Shown: piece after piece, positions 1 through 11,850 of the stretch | Layout: every line of letters begins with the position of its first letter | How positions within the stretch are numbered: the stretch's first letter is position 1 | From: Nageia nagi | Lineage: Eukaryota > Pinophyta | Reading direction: 5' to 3' | Assembly: GCA_050084985.1 (NCBI GenBank) | Contig: JBITNC010000001.1 | Location: forward strand, 36,642,001-36,706,000 | DNA length: 64,000 nt | The notes under the pieces: model-generated | Seen by the model: the letters and a program-made list of their open reading frames with translations, nothing else | What the model was told of the DNA's origin: nothing | Database searches by the model: none | Position numbers and translations under genes: made by a program

Positions 1-650
1 TTAAGGAAACATCAACTCTATGGGAATTATCAAAGTGTGACTTATATGTTCCTTAGGTTCAATACTTAGGACATATTTAATATCTTCTAAAGGTGTTTCA
101 ATTTCCCCTAAGAAAATAGAGGCTATCATGAGTTGGCCTGCTCCAACCAATGTGTTAGAAGTTAAGAACTTCATGGGACTAGTTGGGTATTACCATTGTT
201 TTCTTAAAGACTTCTCTATAATTGCAAATACTATTATTAGCCTCCAAAAGAAAAATCAAGACTTTAAATGGATTGAGAAATGTGAAAAGGCCTTTTGCTA
301 TTTAAAAAGAAAGACTTACCATTGCACTAATTCTTATCATACCAGATCCTTTTGGAAACTTTATGGTATGTACTAATGCTTCACTTCTTGGTTTAGGAGT
401 TGTATTATCCCAAAATGATAAGCCTATGGCATATGAATCTTGAAACCTAGAGAGTCATGAGATGAATTACACTACACATGACCTTGAACTAGTAGCCATT
501 GTTCATGCACTAAAGGTGTGGAGACACTATCTTTTAGGTTAGTCCTTTGAGCTAAAATAAGATCACCAAGTTTGAGATATATTTTTACTCATTTTGATTT
601 GAATGCTCGTAAAAGAAGATGGATGAATTTTTTTGGATGAATATGACTTT
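1..650 (+). pseudogene. Chromovirus RT C-terminus and RNase H, broken
   Basis: Positions about 55-310 encode the end of the reverse transcriptase, including the connection motif SWPAPTNV and FMGLVGYY typical of Ty3/gypsy. About 310-560 encode RNase H, with the hallmark [19 protein letters not shown] near 462-522. The usual catalytic motif CTDAS reads CTNAS here (about 367-381), so one acidic residue is lost. A frameshift near 310, a TGA near 440 and TAG/TAA codons near 540-560 break the frame. A fragment like DLNARKRRW (about 598-625) is the RNase H end. Non-functional. Confidence 0.85.
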
Positions 651-658
651 GGGATAAA

Positions 659-1750
659 GTGGCATATGATTTAAGCAAATGCAAACATCTTATGGCAATG
701 ACTAGGGGTCACTTTGATTTGTTAGATAAAATAAAAGAAATGCAAAGTAATGATCCCTATTGTTTGAAAATTGGTAAAAAGATAGAGAAATTTGACACTA
801 TAGTCAAAGATTTTGGGGTTAGGGATGGCTTTTTATGTTTCAAGGATAGGATTATCATTCTTGAAATAGGTGATTTTAGGAATACAATCTTAAAAAAGGC
901 ACATATATCACATTATTTTGCCCATCCTAGTGGAGCAAAATACGAGAAAACTTGAAAAATACTTTTTATTAGAATGGAATGAAAAGAGATATCAATGAAT
1001 TTATGGCAAGATGCCTTGAATGTCAAAAGGTTAAGCCATAACATCAACATCCTAGAGGGAAATTGTATCCTCATGATATTCATTCCCAAAAATGGAAAAA
1101 TATATTAATTGATTTTATTATTGGATTGACTAATAAAAGGTTTCATCATGATGCCATATTTGTTATTATTGATTATCTTACTAAAGTGGCACATTTTATT
1201 CTTGGAAATAGCATAGATGATGCTTCAATAGTTGCTCATAAGTTCATCAAGGTATTGTTAGACTACATAGATTTCTTGAAATAATAGTTTCTGATAGGGA
1301 TCCAAAGCTAACATCTATTTTGGATAATTCTTCATCAAGTAGTTGGCACTAAACTCAATATGAGTTTAGCTTATCATCCTCAAATAAATGATCAAATTGA
1401 ATGAGTTAACAAGGTGCTTGAAGATATGTTACAAATGTACTATATGGAACAAAAAATAAAATGGGAAGACTATCTTTATTTGGTTGAGTTTTCTTATAAT
1501 AACTCTCATCACTCATTTGTAGGTATGACAACCTTTGAGGTGCTATATGGAAGGAAGTGTAGGACTCCATTATTGTGGGATAATTTGGAAGATTTAGAAT
1601 TGATAAGACTAGATCATCTAAGGAAGATGAAAGAACAACTCAAAATAATACAAAAAAGGTTTAAGGAAGCATCCAATCATCAAAAGAGGTATGCAAACAT
1701 AAAAAGGATTCCTCAAGAATTCTTATTGGGTGACAAATATTTCTTATGAG
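659..1750 (+). pseudogene. Chromovirus integrase zinc finger and catalytic core, broken
   Basis: Integrase would insert the cDNA into the host chromosome. Three stretches carry it. At 659-1040 is the N-terminal part with a degraded H-H-C-C zinc finger (HISHYFAHPSG ... CLECQKVKP). At 1063-1284 is the first half of the core with the first Asp in ILIDFIIGL. A frameshifted SDRDPK follows near 1290. At 1414-1750 is the second half, with the Glu context VNKVLEDML, then FSYNNSHHSF and EVLYGRKCRTP, typical of chromovirus integrases. Stops and frameshifts near 955, 1284 and 1749 make it a pseudogene. Confidence 0.88.
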
Positions 1751-1758
1751 TATGTCCG

Positions 1759-2115
1759 ATGAAAAGTTTGATCAAGTATACAAAGTTGGATCCCTATTTC
1801 ACAAGTCCTTTTGAGATTATAGGAAAAGTTAGTCCAGTGGCCTATAAACTTGCTCTACCACCCAATCTTTCTAAAATTCATGACATCTTCCACATATCTC
1901 TCCTTAGGAACTATATTTTTGATCCTTCTCATGTGTTTGATTTGACTCAATTATAGATGGTAGATTCAATGGCAATTGAAGTTCTTCCTATTAGAGTTCT
2001 TAAATTTAGATCTAGAAAGCTTAAAAATAGAGAAATAAAGGAATATTTGGTCCAATGGGACCAATATTTAGATTCTTCTACCACATGGGAGGATATGGAT
2101 GTCATGAAAGAATAA
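1759..2115 (+). pseudogene. Integrase C-terminus with chromodomain
   Basis: Residues such as DPYFTSPFEIIGKVSPVAYKL and the stretch IHDIFHISLLRNYI match the integrase C-terminal region. After a TAG at 1954 the frame continues to a chromodomain (about 2005-2110) with REIKEYLVQWDQY and TTWEDMD. The aromatic and acidic positions of the fold are kept. Chromodomains of this class are thought to steer integration towards marked chromatin. One in-frame stop separates it from the integrase; otherwise this is the best kept part of the element. Confidence 0.85.
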
Positions 2116-2182
2116 TTTTCATATTTATTTTGATGTTTTGCTTTTTTTTGCTTACTAAGAACACATAGGCCTTTGTTATTCT

Positions 2183-2198
2183 TAAGAGGTGAAGGATA
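2183..2198 (+). other. Probable polypurine tract of the chromovirus
   Basis: AAGAGGTGAAGGATA lies about 70 bp after the chromodomain and directly before TGATGACC, where a 3' LTR would be expected to begin. Such a purine run primes plus-strand synthesis. Position and composition fit; the LTR partner copy is outside the window, so it cannot be verified. Confidence 0.5.
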
Positions 2199-3250
2199 TG
2201 ATGACCCTATCTTAGGCCACATTATTTGCTTCCATTTATCATGTCTAAGTATGATGTTTAACATGCTTTATTGGATACTTGGATGCATTTGATATATTTT
2301 GATACGATGATTATGTTTTTATTAAAAAAATTTGATACTGCTATGATTTATGTGGTCCAGGTAGATAGTATTCTACAAGTGAACCACTAAACAATTGTGC
2401 AGAGATGATTAGACTTTAACCCATAAGGGAAATGAACTCATCTAGGCTTGCATTGGTTGTGATTATTGGTTCCCTTGTGCTACATGATTATTTGTTTACT
2501 TTGTGTTTGGAAGCAATGATGGATTAGCCTAGCTTTGAATTCATTGTTATGTTAAGAAAGATGATGGAATAGCCTAGTTCTTTAGCTTTCATACCCACAA
2601 AAGAATGAAATAAAATAATGAGTGTATAAATGTATTATTATCATTAAAGTAGTATTGCACTAAAAAAAGGGGATTAATGAATATTGCATTGCATCTTGAA
2701 TATTGGAAGGCATGATTCATGGTTAATTAATATATTTTGCATTATTTATTATTGCAAATTAGATAATAAAATATTATGTTTTGAATAAAAAGTGCATGAA
2801 GGTATCTAGGATAAATGCATTTTATTTAAAACATATAATAAAAAAAACTAAAAATAAAAGTACAAAACATTGTAACACATGTAAATTGGGTATTATTGCA
2901 TTGGAGCTTTATTGCTCTAGGAAGAACTTCAAGGAGGTTTTTGGAACTTCTTCATGGAAGTTGTACAACTACATTGGCTCCTCCCATTTATTTATGATGT
3001 TTTGTGCATGTGGTTGGGTCGTTCATTTTTGGCTGAAGAAGGAGGGATTAAGGAGAAAGGCTTTTTCATTATGCATTTGGAATCATTGCATTTAGTTTTA
3101 GGTTCTCTCCATCTCATTTTTGTGAATGAGAAAATCTTGATTATTCTCCTTCCTTTGTTGTGATTTTGACTATATAATCTTTTGATTTGTAGCATTTAAT
3201 TTATTAAATTGGTATTGGGTGCATTTTGGAGTTTATATGGGATTGATACT
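2199..3250 (+). repeat. Presumed 3' LTR region of the chromovirus
   Basis: Sequence after the polypurine tract, starting TGATGACCCTATC. No second copy is in the window, so neither the end nor the identity as LTR is proven. Small ORFs here (around 2781-3195) overlap each other on both strands and show no protein family. Confidence 0.3.
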
Positions 3251-6179
3251 ATGTTTTAATTTTATGTAATATGGAAATTTAAATGGACTACTATCTTTTA
3301 ATGTCTCTGCTTTTTGTATGGAGAATAAAAAAAATAGTATTGTTCTTCCATTTTAAATCCAATCTGTAATGTGCACTTGAGATAAATGGTATTATAGATT
3401 TTGACTCAATTTCATATACCTATTTTATTTCAAATATTAGAAATAATTTAAATATTTTAATTAGAGATAAAAATTAAAATATAGATCAATTTAAGGTTTT
3501 AAAACTTTCAGTTTGTAGAGTTTATGAAAACTTGAACTCCTCTTTTAGATCTGAATTTGGAATTCTAGAACTCCAATTAGAAGCTTTTGAAATTGAAGGT
3601 TTTAGCATATTTATACATACCTGTAGAATAAAAAAAACACAGTATTAATATTGTGTTTAGTTTCTTTTTTTAAAAAATATTATAACAATTTATTTTCTTA
3701 AAGTTAAATGGCATGTTTTTCATTTAATTAATTAAATATTATAATATTTAAATTTAATAAAAAAATAATTATTATAGAAAGCTATAGCAGGACAACAGGA
3801 CAATGCACCATAGTGGTGGCCTTCTAACAACCAGAATTCAACTAGCCACACATTGGCTATTTAACCTACATGATATGGTGGTTTGGAGGAGTTGATGGGC
3901 CACCAAATGCATGACGCTGGTAGACCCATAGAATAAAAAGATGGTTTTTAAAAAATACGAATTCAAGCTAAAGACATAAAAATGACCAATAAATGATCAA
4001 AATATGTTGAATATGATAAAAATTCGTAGGTTTTAAAATTCATAAATACAAAAAAATGGAAACAAATGCCAAAAGGGGAAAATTTTGCAATAAAAAAATT
4101 ACCAAATTTGAGGAAAAAATGACCAAAAAATGGAAAAATGACCAAAAATGATGGGTACGGCCAAAAAATAGCAAAGGGTATATTCTTCTTTTACTTTTTT
4201 TGGACGTTTAAATGAAAAAAATAAAAAATATGAAAAATCAAGAAAAATGACCATGTTTTCAACCTACAGTTAACATTTTTTACCCATTTAAATGCCATTT
4301 AAATGACCATTTTTTGCTGGTAAAAAATGGCATTTTTTGAGGGAAAATACAATTTTTTTCAAAAAATGAAAAAATTGACATTTTTTGCATTTAAATGATA
4401 TTTTATTTTATTTTATGGGTAGACCACACACAACCTAGAAGGGAGGCGAGTTTCCTATGGCATGCCCTACCTCCTTCCTTCCCTTTTTCCTTATTCTTTT
4501 AACTTGAAAAAAAAAAAGAAGTTAAAAACTTAAAAATAATTTGAATAATAAATGTGTAATTTTATTTTAATTTTTAGATATTTGTTAGTATTTGTAATTA
4601 GTATTGCTATTTTAAACTTAGTTCATCTAATATAGATTGTAAATTTAAATAACAATATTAAAATTTTAATTAATATTATTATTTTTAAAATTAAGTTAAT
4701 TTATTATACAATGATATTTAAAAACAATAATATTGTTAGGAATATGGTATTCTAAAAATAATTTAATATAGTTTATTAAATTATATTTAACAAATTTGAA
4801 GATGAATATATTTTTGAAAAAATAAGAAAATGTTTATAAGTTGATTAAGATTAGTAATAAAAAAATACAAGTTGTAACTATGATATAATATTGTATTTTT
4901 GAGATAAGTTTCATGTTTAGTGTTATAATTTCATTTTTATGTCCAAGAAAGGAAAGAAGTAATTTATACTTCAATGTTTAAATTAGGCATATTGTACTTA
5001 CATTTAAACATGGAATTTATCATGCATTATGTGTACAAAAATTGAAAATGGTATTTTCTAGTTTTTGATTGGATGCATGAACTAGTGAGTCATAGAAGAG
5101 CTATCAATGATTCAAAATTTCAACTGTTAAGTGGTTCACTCAGAAGGGCATGGATTCTGATGGAAAGAACTTGCAGATGGTTTGAAGATATTTAGCAATG
5201 CAAAAATGTAAAAGTAATTATAAAAGGATATATATTCATGATTTCACTTGTAATGTATTAAGAGACATACTTAAATGTATGCATGGCTATGTAAATTTTG
5301 TATTGAATTCTTGAATGTATAAGAATGTTGAAAATAATGTAACTAGTTATGATGATTAATATAGAGAATTAATGTACTTAGCATGTATGAATATCGATGT
5401 TTGAATTTGTAATTTGTATGATCTTTGAAATTTGCAAGGTTATATTTAAATATGTTATTTAGTTTAAGGTACAAGTAATTTGGTTAGATTTTCTAGTTTT
5501 ATGCAACTTTATATTTATAAGTAGAAGTTTTAGAGAATTAACTTAAAAGTTAGTTAACTTGATAACATAGTAAGATCAACTTGAACATAGTTGAAACTTA
5601 GAGAAAGACATAGGAAAGGTTCAAAGTCTAGTTCAACCTAGTCAAATTCCTTATGCACTTAACTATTTGTAATGAGTAGGTTATCCTTAGCTTTGATGGT
5701 ATGCCATGTGAGTTATGGGAAATATGGATACCATGGGTAACATGGTGGCCCCTCATAAGTATTATGGGTAGGCTAGGGATAACCATTCAATATCTAATGG
5801 TGATATTAATGTTGGATTTTGAATCACAAGTAGCTAATAAGGATCTAATCCACTTAGGCAATGCTGAAGGCCCTTTTATGGAGTAGCATGAAAGTGGTGG
5901 GATGTGCATGTCCATTCTTAGGTGTATGGGCTCTAAGAAGAACCCAAGTATCATTAAAGCAATAAAGGTAGTTGATTATAGTGGTTAATCAACTACAAGT
6001 GATATAATCAAATATGTGCAAAGGTTTCAAAATATAGCTATGAAATGACTTAGATAATGGAACTTGATCACTTCCATCCTATTGGAGATTGTCTGCAATA
6101 ATCATTCAACCCAAATGTGGTTATGACTAAACCCTTTTGATACCTTAAGGTGTTACTTGGATGTGTAAAATTTTTTTTT
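3250..6179. other. AT-rich region without recognisable gene
   Basis: I see no protein family on either strand. It contains a low-complexity A-rich block (listed separately) and short ORFs of up to 61 codons (for example 5701-5886) with no homology I recognise. It may include older LTR or solo-LTR remnants. Confidence 0.5.
3950..4400. repeat. Low-complexity A-rich block with repeated AAATGACC
   Basis: The motif AAATGACCA and variants such as AAATGGAAAA and AAATGATC recur irregularly, for example around 3979, 4118, 4136, 4245 and 4300, with the complementary form CATTTTTT in the later part. It resembles a degenerate satellite or microsatellite-derived tract. The ORF at 3963-4145 on the minus strand is a by-product. 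Confidence 0.5.
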
Positions 6180-6417
6180 TCTTAAAATTAGGTTGAATAA
6201 GAGAGTCTATTTCACCTTTAGGGAAAGTATTAGTTTTCAATTGTATAATGTCTTCTTCTTTGAATGCCTCAATCAATGAATCTTGGCTATTTAAGCATAA
6301 CATTTATGTAGCCATGAAAGAATTAATGTCCTTATCATTATCAAAAAATTTCCAAAAATAGTCATTATTAGGAAGAAAATGTTTAAAAATCAACTAAATA
6401 CCTTTTCTTATTAGCTA
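6180..6417 (-). pseudogene. Element D linker between aRH and RT, truncated
   Basis: Downstream of the RNase H domain the minus strand reads a stretch with SLIEAFKEEDIIQLKTNTFPKGEID, comparable with the linker of element B before its RT (NVIPKGLLSFEILFD). The similarity stops at a T/A run near 6170-6180, where D ends without any RT. Confidence 0.5.
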
Positions 6418-6840
6418 ATGATGTGTAGGATTAAATCTTGGTCCTTTATGAGCCAAGGCATCAGTTTCATTATTCTAGTCTAGTAGGATTGTAATGAGAT
6501 TTAAAGCATAAAAGCTATCTATAAGTCCCAAACTTTGTTTCTATATTTTTTCAAATAATGATGTTTAATAGAACATTTATCAATCATCGGATTAATAACT
6601 AGTTTTGAATCACTAAAAATAGTTAAACATTTTATTCCCAACTTTGTTGCTTGTTTAAGTGCTAAGCATAAGGATTCATACTTCACTACATTGTTAGTAT
6701 ACCTTCATGTAATACAAAAATAATACCTCTTAATTTCATCATAAGGATATCTCAAAATAATCCCTATGCCAATTCCATTCTTAGACTTTGCTCCATCAAA
6801 ATGCATGTTCCACAATTTCTATTTCCCTAGTTCTTGAATG
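6418..6840 (-). pseudogene. Element D archaeal-type RNase H (aRH) next to protease
   Basis: The minus strand reads MHFDGAKSKNGIGIGIILRY, then TNNVVKYESLCLALKQATK, then IFSDSKLVINPM, and finally NETDALAHKGPRFNP after a frameshift. This is the RNase H fold of the plant/archaeal type, with the catalytic Asp (FDGA), Glu (KYES), Asp (SDSK) and final Asp (TDAL) visible. One stop after YYFCIT and one frameshift disable it. It lies only about 150 bp downstream of the protease and before where RT should be, the same order as in element B. Confidence 0.8.
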
Positions 6841-6988
6841 GTAAGGGATGTTAAATCTATAATATCTTCAAGAATTATATGATTCCCCATACCCTTATTG
6901 TCAATTTGATTACTCATAAGTTTAGAAACTAAATCTATAGAGTCCAACTCCTCTTCATTAGTATTTGTTAACATAACTTGCTAATTTA

Positions 6989-7426
6989 TTATGTTAACTT
7001 GAGGTAGTTTTCAGTGAGAAAAGTTATTGCAGGTTCATTAACAAAATTAAACATTCTATTCTTAAGAGGAATAAACATATGAGAATAGTACATAGCTAAG
7101 TACCCTCCCAATTTATAAGTAAATTCTCTTGATAAGCACGAACCAAACATTGGAGGAAGGTCAACAACTATGATATTTTGAATGATTGACATTCCTGGAC
7201 ACCTATGAATTTCCATTGGAACATCGTTTACTACACCAAGGGTTTTGACATTTGTATAATCCAAATGGAGTACTCCAATGGAATCTCTAGTGTAGGTAAA
7301 TCTAATGACATCAAATACTTTCTTAGGCATAACTATCATGGTAACCCATAAATACATATAATTATGGACAATGTATCCTTCTAATTTAAGGGTAATGTAA
7401 AAAGGAGGAGGTCTATTTTTCTCCAT
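6989..7426 (-). pseudogene. Element D retroviral-type aspartic protease, active site lost
   Basis: 145 codons, open from MEKNRPPPFYITLKLEGY. It aligns by eye with the protease of element B (18031-18450): both have PPPFY, LEG, then VIDLPPLFG / VVDLPPMFG and SREFT-LGGYLA. Where B has the catalytic IDAGAAITMIP, D reads MYLWVTMIVMP, so the active Asp is gone although the frame is open. The ATG is arbitrary; the protein was part of a polyprotein. Confidence 0.8.
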
Positions 7427-7429
7427 ACC

Positions 7430-8539
7430 TAGTAATTTTGTAGCTACATCCAGATTGCAATTCCAATCATCATCTCCTTTAATTTAGATCAATAATGCTA
7501 CCTTCAATTAGTCTATCTATCTAGGAATATGCAAAGCATAAAAGAGTAATGCTCTTGATGATATTCTCTTTAGTTCATCCATAATGTTGTATGGAAGAAT
7601 ACAAGAAGAACTCTCTTTTGGATACTTTCTCTTATAATACTAAGTTGCTTATTCTCTCTAATCCCTTTTTAGATATGGGAATTTGAACCTTTTAGCTTCT
7701 TTTTCCCTTTCTTGAATTTTTAGATAAGTAGAAGATTGAGTAGCTTAGTTTCTTGGAACTTGCATTTTTGGAAAAATCTTATCAAAAGCCATAGATTTTC
7801 CAATCTGCTATTTTTATGGTAACTTAGAAAAATAAGTAGATGGTATTTGAATAGGATTAACTAATCGATATTGAATTACCTTTGAGGCTGAATCTATTTG
7901 ATTGTAAACATTATTTCAATATATCTGTTAGTAGTTTTTGATAAAATCATGAGATTTTCCTTAGATGCTCCTTCATTAATAAAATAGTCAATGCTAATTT
8001 CATCATCTACTACTAACCATGTTTGATGCTAGAATATTGGACATTAATTTTGAACATGAGGGTTGTTACATGCTCTACACAAATCTTAATTAGAAAGAGA
8101 AATATATGCCTTATAAGATATATATATATTCTATCTATCTTGGGTAGATCCTTTTATTGTGGTTGATCTCTAGTAGGATAGGGATACCTCCTTTGTTAAC
8201 CTCCATTATTCCTCTAGTGATAGTAGTCTCACCTTTGAGTAGCCCTCTATTCAGTTATCCTCTAATTTGATAAAGTTATTACTAGATATTCTAGCTCAAT
8301 AATATTTAATTGATTAACATTTTCTTGGTGCACATTACTACTTGAGGTAGGTGCAAGAAGAGCTAACTAAGGAAATAGAGAAGCTAAGGCAAGCTCAGGT
8401 TGTGGTATCAAAAGTTGCAATTGGGGTAATTAAGGATCTTGAGCTACAATCAAAGAAGGATAAATTTGCATTGGAGGTTGCATGGAAGATGAGCGTACAT
8501 ATTAGATAGGTGTGAATTGTCTAGTAGGAAGCTTTCCCA
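7430..8539 (-). pseudogene. Element D gag C-terminal part with Cys-His box
   Basis: Degraded link between gag core and protease. Near 8038-8079 the minus strand reads LCRACNNPHVQN followed by a stop and C: a C-X2-C-X3-H-X4-C box. Element B has the same spacing (17349-17387). The rest is Pro/Gln-rich and broken by stops, as usual for the end of gag. Confidence 0.55.
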
Positions 8540-9390
8540 CAAAAATAAGAGAAGGTTCCACTTGCAAGATAACTTTATAAATATTCAAAAACTATTGAGG
8601 TATAATCATCTAAATCCTTGAGGCTAAGTCTAAAGTAAATTCTCTAAGGTAGAACATTAATCAAATTGGAGGATGGGGCCTCATAGCTAAAGGAACTCTA
8701 GCCAAAGATTTAGTAAATCTTAAGTTGAAGTCAGATACATTTTCCTAAGTATGCCTTTGAATAACATTGAATTGTGACAACAATGAGTAGGTATCACTAA
8801 CCTCATTAAATTCAAGAATGAGGAGTTCAACAACTTGAGCCCATGTTGACATGGAATTGGATAGAAGAGTTCTATACCAATCCAAAACTTTTCTAAAGAA
8901 AGACATGATAAACAATTTGAGCATCATATCTTGATGAACTATGTTGTGTTTCTAGGTCATATCTGCAATGTACTAATAATGTTCATAAGTAGTTTTTCTA
9001 TAACCATCCCAATTTCATAAAGCTTTGGTAGCTTGCACTTGAATCTCATGAGGATTAGCAACTTGGAGAGCACTAAAAGCATTCCATTATGGATAAAAAA
9101 GAGGTTGAGTTGGCTGAACCATTTGAAAAAGTGTATCAACAATATTCCTATGGGTAAAAGGTGGAATAGAGTGACACAATAGAGGTTAAAATATGAATAA
9201 GATCTATAAGAGATTTGCATTTTCTAATTGGTATTTCAATAGATATTTTAGAACTTTGAACACTAGGGGATTCTTTAGGTTTCCTAGTTTGTGACCTTAT
9301 TCTTATAATCAACAAAAAATTAAAAGAAGTAAAACTTAAAAAAACTTTTCTAGGTTTAATCTTTTCAAAGGTAAAAAGAGTTTTAAGAAA
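8540..9390 (-). pseudogene. Element D gag core
   Basis: Gag packages the RNA. The minus strand reads, with frameshifts, NPHEIQVQATKAL, then MMLKLFIMSFFRKVLDWYRTLL and NSMSTWAQVVELLILEF (8745-8927), followed by FNLRFTKSL and FLNIYKVIL. The pattern hydrophobic-W-[YF]-x-L-x(4)-S-x-x-[ST]-[WF] is the plant retrotransposon gag core. The N-terminal end runs into the left LTR of element A at 9392. Confidence 0.75.
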
Positions 9391-9392
9391 TT

Positions 9393-10100
9393 TGTTAACA
9401 CCTAAAAGGAATTTTGATTTAATTAAAATATATTTTTAGATATTTGAAATGTGCTTTTTTTCATGTGCACTCTCATCTATCTTTTTTATTTTATGGTAAT
9501 AGTTTAGCTCAATGTCACAATAAGCCTAAGGAGGAGCCTTAGCAGTAGACTTATTGCATATAAAGGTGAAGGGATTATGCATGATCAAAGATAGGATATG
9601 ACATGACATAATCTCGAAACCTTGATAGGTGGAAATATACTTGTGTCAATCTTGATTGTGTTTCTAAACACCATTTATTATATCTAAATTTTGTTATACT
9701 CTAAGCTATGCATTCCTACAATCTTTCTTTCCTTCATGATTGAGATTGAACACATTGAAGGTGGGATGAAAACATTGATCTTAAAGGTGAGGCATTTTGG
9801 AAAGGTAGTTGAGCATTGTCATTAGGTTTTTGGAACTTGAACCATCACTAGGTTAAGGCTATATTGGTGGATCCATATTTCAAAGAAGCTTGTCATTCAT
9901 CCTATCTTAATTGAATATTGCCTTCATTCATCATCATAGGCAAAGAATAGGTTTGTATCTTCCAATAATCCAATTTTGATAGGTCAAGGTCAATTTGATT
10001 ATTTTCATCTTTCATATCATCAATTTCCTACTTTCATAGTTAATTAAATAATTTAGTTATTCTATAAATAACTATGATAATTATTATTTTAATTATAATA
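9393..10100 (+). repeat. Element A 5' LTR
   Basis: Begins TGTTAACACCTAAAAGG. From about 9420 it aligns with 35940-36640, sharing for example AAGGAGGAGCCTTAGCA, GATAGGTGGAAATATACTT and CATGATTGAGATT in the same order. It lacks about 100 bp near its start compared with the 3' copy. The end is uncertain within about 15 bp (TATAATA at 10094-10100). Confidence 0.8.
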
Positions 10101-10155
10101 ATTAGTAAACCTAACTTCTTTTCGATACATCACTTTATCCTTTACTAGTTGCATC

Positions 10156-10172
10156 AAAACCCTAGGGTTTTA
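10156..10172 (+). promoter_or_regulatory. Telo-box-like palindrome in the element A leader
   Basis: AAAACCCTAGGGTTTTA lies between the LTR and gag. AAACCCTA is the plant telo-box core, known from promoters and 5' leaders of growth-related genes. The same sequence stands at 61876-61892 before gag of element I. A role here is inference only. Confidence 0.4.
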
Positions 10173-10206
10173 GATAAGACTAATCTCTCATTTCAAGTGT
10201 TTCAAA

Positions 10207-11850
10207 ATGGATACACCCATTGCTATAGATCATGAAAATCTTGAATGTCTTATTATTATAACAAAAAATATTAGGTTATGTAGAAATTATGCTAATGCAC
10301 CTAGAATATAAAGTGAAAGAGTACGAAGATTGCATCTACATGATGAATATGATAGCTCTTTAGAATATTGTATCCATGTAGCTTAAAAAGAAGTAAAAAC
10401 TAGTCAATAAAACCTTTATGAGATTCCCCCTAATTCCTTAGAGGTACTTACCAAAATTTTATCTATTCCACAAGGTTGAAAATTATTAGCTATGAAGGAA
10501 TTTCTTCCTCTTTTGATTCAAACTTTGCAAGAAATTGATACCAAAGTTAAACACCTCCTAGGTTCTACCCTAGATTCTGATCCTGAGTATACCAAATAGA
10601 GGTAGATGATCTAACAAAACCAATAGGATATGACCTTCATCCCTTATCAACATGATAACAAGTTCTTTGAACCTTCCCAAGTTCCTCCATTATAGCTTCC
10701 CATACCTAACCCTATTTTTGAACCCTAGACTCCAAACCAAACCATTGGTACTATGCATAACCCTAATGATGATGTTTAAGCTAGCACTGTCACTTTATTA
10801 TCTAATCATAATCTTATCCCATATTTTTCCAATCCCAAGGTTTCCATATGATAGGTATCTCTTAACTATGATGTAGGGTTTGAAGATAAAATTGACAAAG
10901 AAGACCTAATCGATATCTCAAAAAAATGAAGAAACCTAATAATAATACATCCCTAAATCTTGGATAGATAAATAGGATATAGTAATTGCATTTGGTATGA
11001 GATGAAGGCCATGTTAGTTAGATGCAAAATTTGATATCCTAAAGAGCAAATTGAAGTTTCTCAAGCTTAATCAAGAATATGGAGCTATTGAACCAAAATG
11101 TCAAATGGATTTGGTCAATAATTTGGTAAAACTTTAGAAGAAGAAAATGTTCATTGCTTTGGTTTATTTGTAGGTTTAGCAAAGAAAAATAACATAGATA
11201 TCGATGGACCATTATCACCTATACCTCTAGATGATGCACTACATGAATTTCTAGAGTTGAATAAATAAAAGGATTCCATCATAGCATACATCAACGTGGT
11301 TGTACTTGCAATTCTAAGAGGTAGTGATAACCCCTTTTACCATCTCATCTGCTAGAGAAGGTATGACAAAGAGGTAATCTTTACTATGTTTGATGGTCAT
11401 TCTAATTTTAGAGTACAATTGCAAAGGTATCACTTAGAGGCTATTTAAATTGTAAATAATGATGACTTGTTGGCTAAATAATTTCCTCTTAGCTTAAAAG
11501 TAGAATCATTCTTATGGTTTACTAATATGCCTAATGAGAGTATTACATATTTTGATGATATTGTTAAAGATTTCTTGGATTGATATATTTTATTTATCAC
11601 ATAAGAACCATCTTATTTAGACATGTACAACTCAAAACAAAAATAAGGTCAAGTTTTTAGTGAATTCATTATTGAGTGGTCTAAGGTAGCCAACCAAGTT
11701 CCAATCCCTACCAAAAAAATAAACCTATCTTTTTTCAAGACTTGTTTGCATCATGTAAATGTGACTTCTCAGATTTCCAAGATTACCCTTATGACAAACT
11801 AATATATGAAATGATGAGTACATCATAAAGAATTAAATGAGTCATTGGCC
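10207..11850 (+). pseudogene. Element A gag
   Basis: Starts MDTPIAIDHENLE shortly after the leader. The core is at about 11470-11800: FPLSLKVESFLWFTN, ESITYFDDIVKDFLD, then VFSEFIIEWSKVANQVP. This is the gag core of plant Ty3/gypsy elements, LSLKGxAxxWF being the usual form. TAA/TAG codons are scattered through both halves and the frame shifts, so no product is expected. No zinc knuckle and no protease could be found downstream. Confidence 0.75.

Larger units (their letters stand above)
1..2198 (+). mobile_element. Chromovirus-type Ty3/gypsy retrotransposon, 3' part
   Basis: Decayed internal 3' half of a Ty3/gypsy element entering from the left edge. Domains appear in the order RT C-terminus, RNase H, integrase zinc finger and core, integrase C-terminus, chromodomain, and a purine tract. 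The order RT-RH-INT with a chromodomain defines plant chromoviruses. The reading frame changes several times and stops are frequent, so it is inactive. The 5' LTR, gag and protease lie outside the window. The exact lineage (Tekay-, Galadriel- or Reina-like) cannot be settled by eye. Confidence 0.9.

Noticed and set aside
3963-4145. 60-codon minus-strand ORF rich in Phe
   Set aside because: Product of the low-complexity A-rich block.
5701-5886. 61-codon ORF starting MPCELWEIW
   Set aside because: Short, no family, no supporting context; expected by chance in this much sequence.
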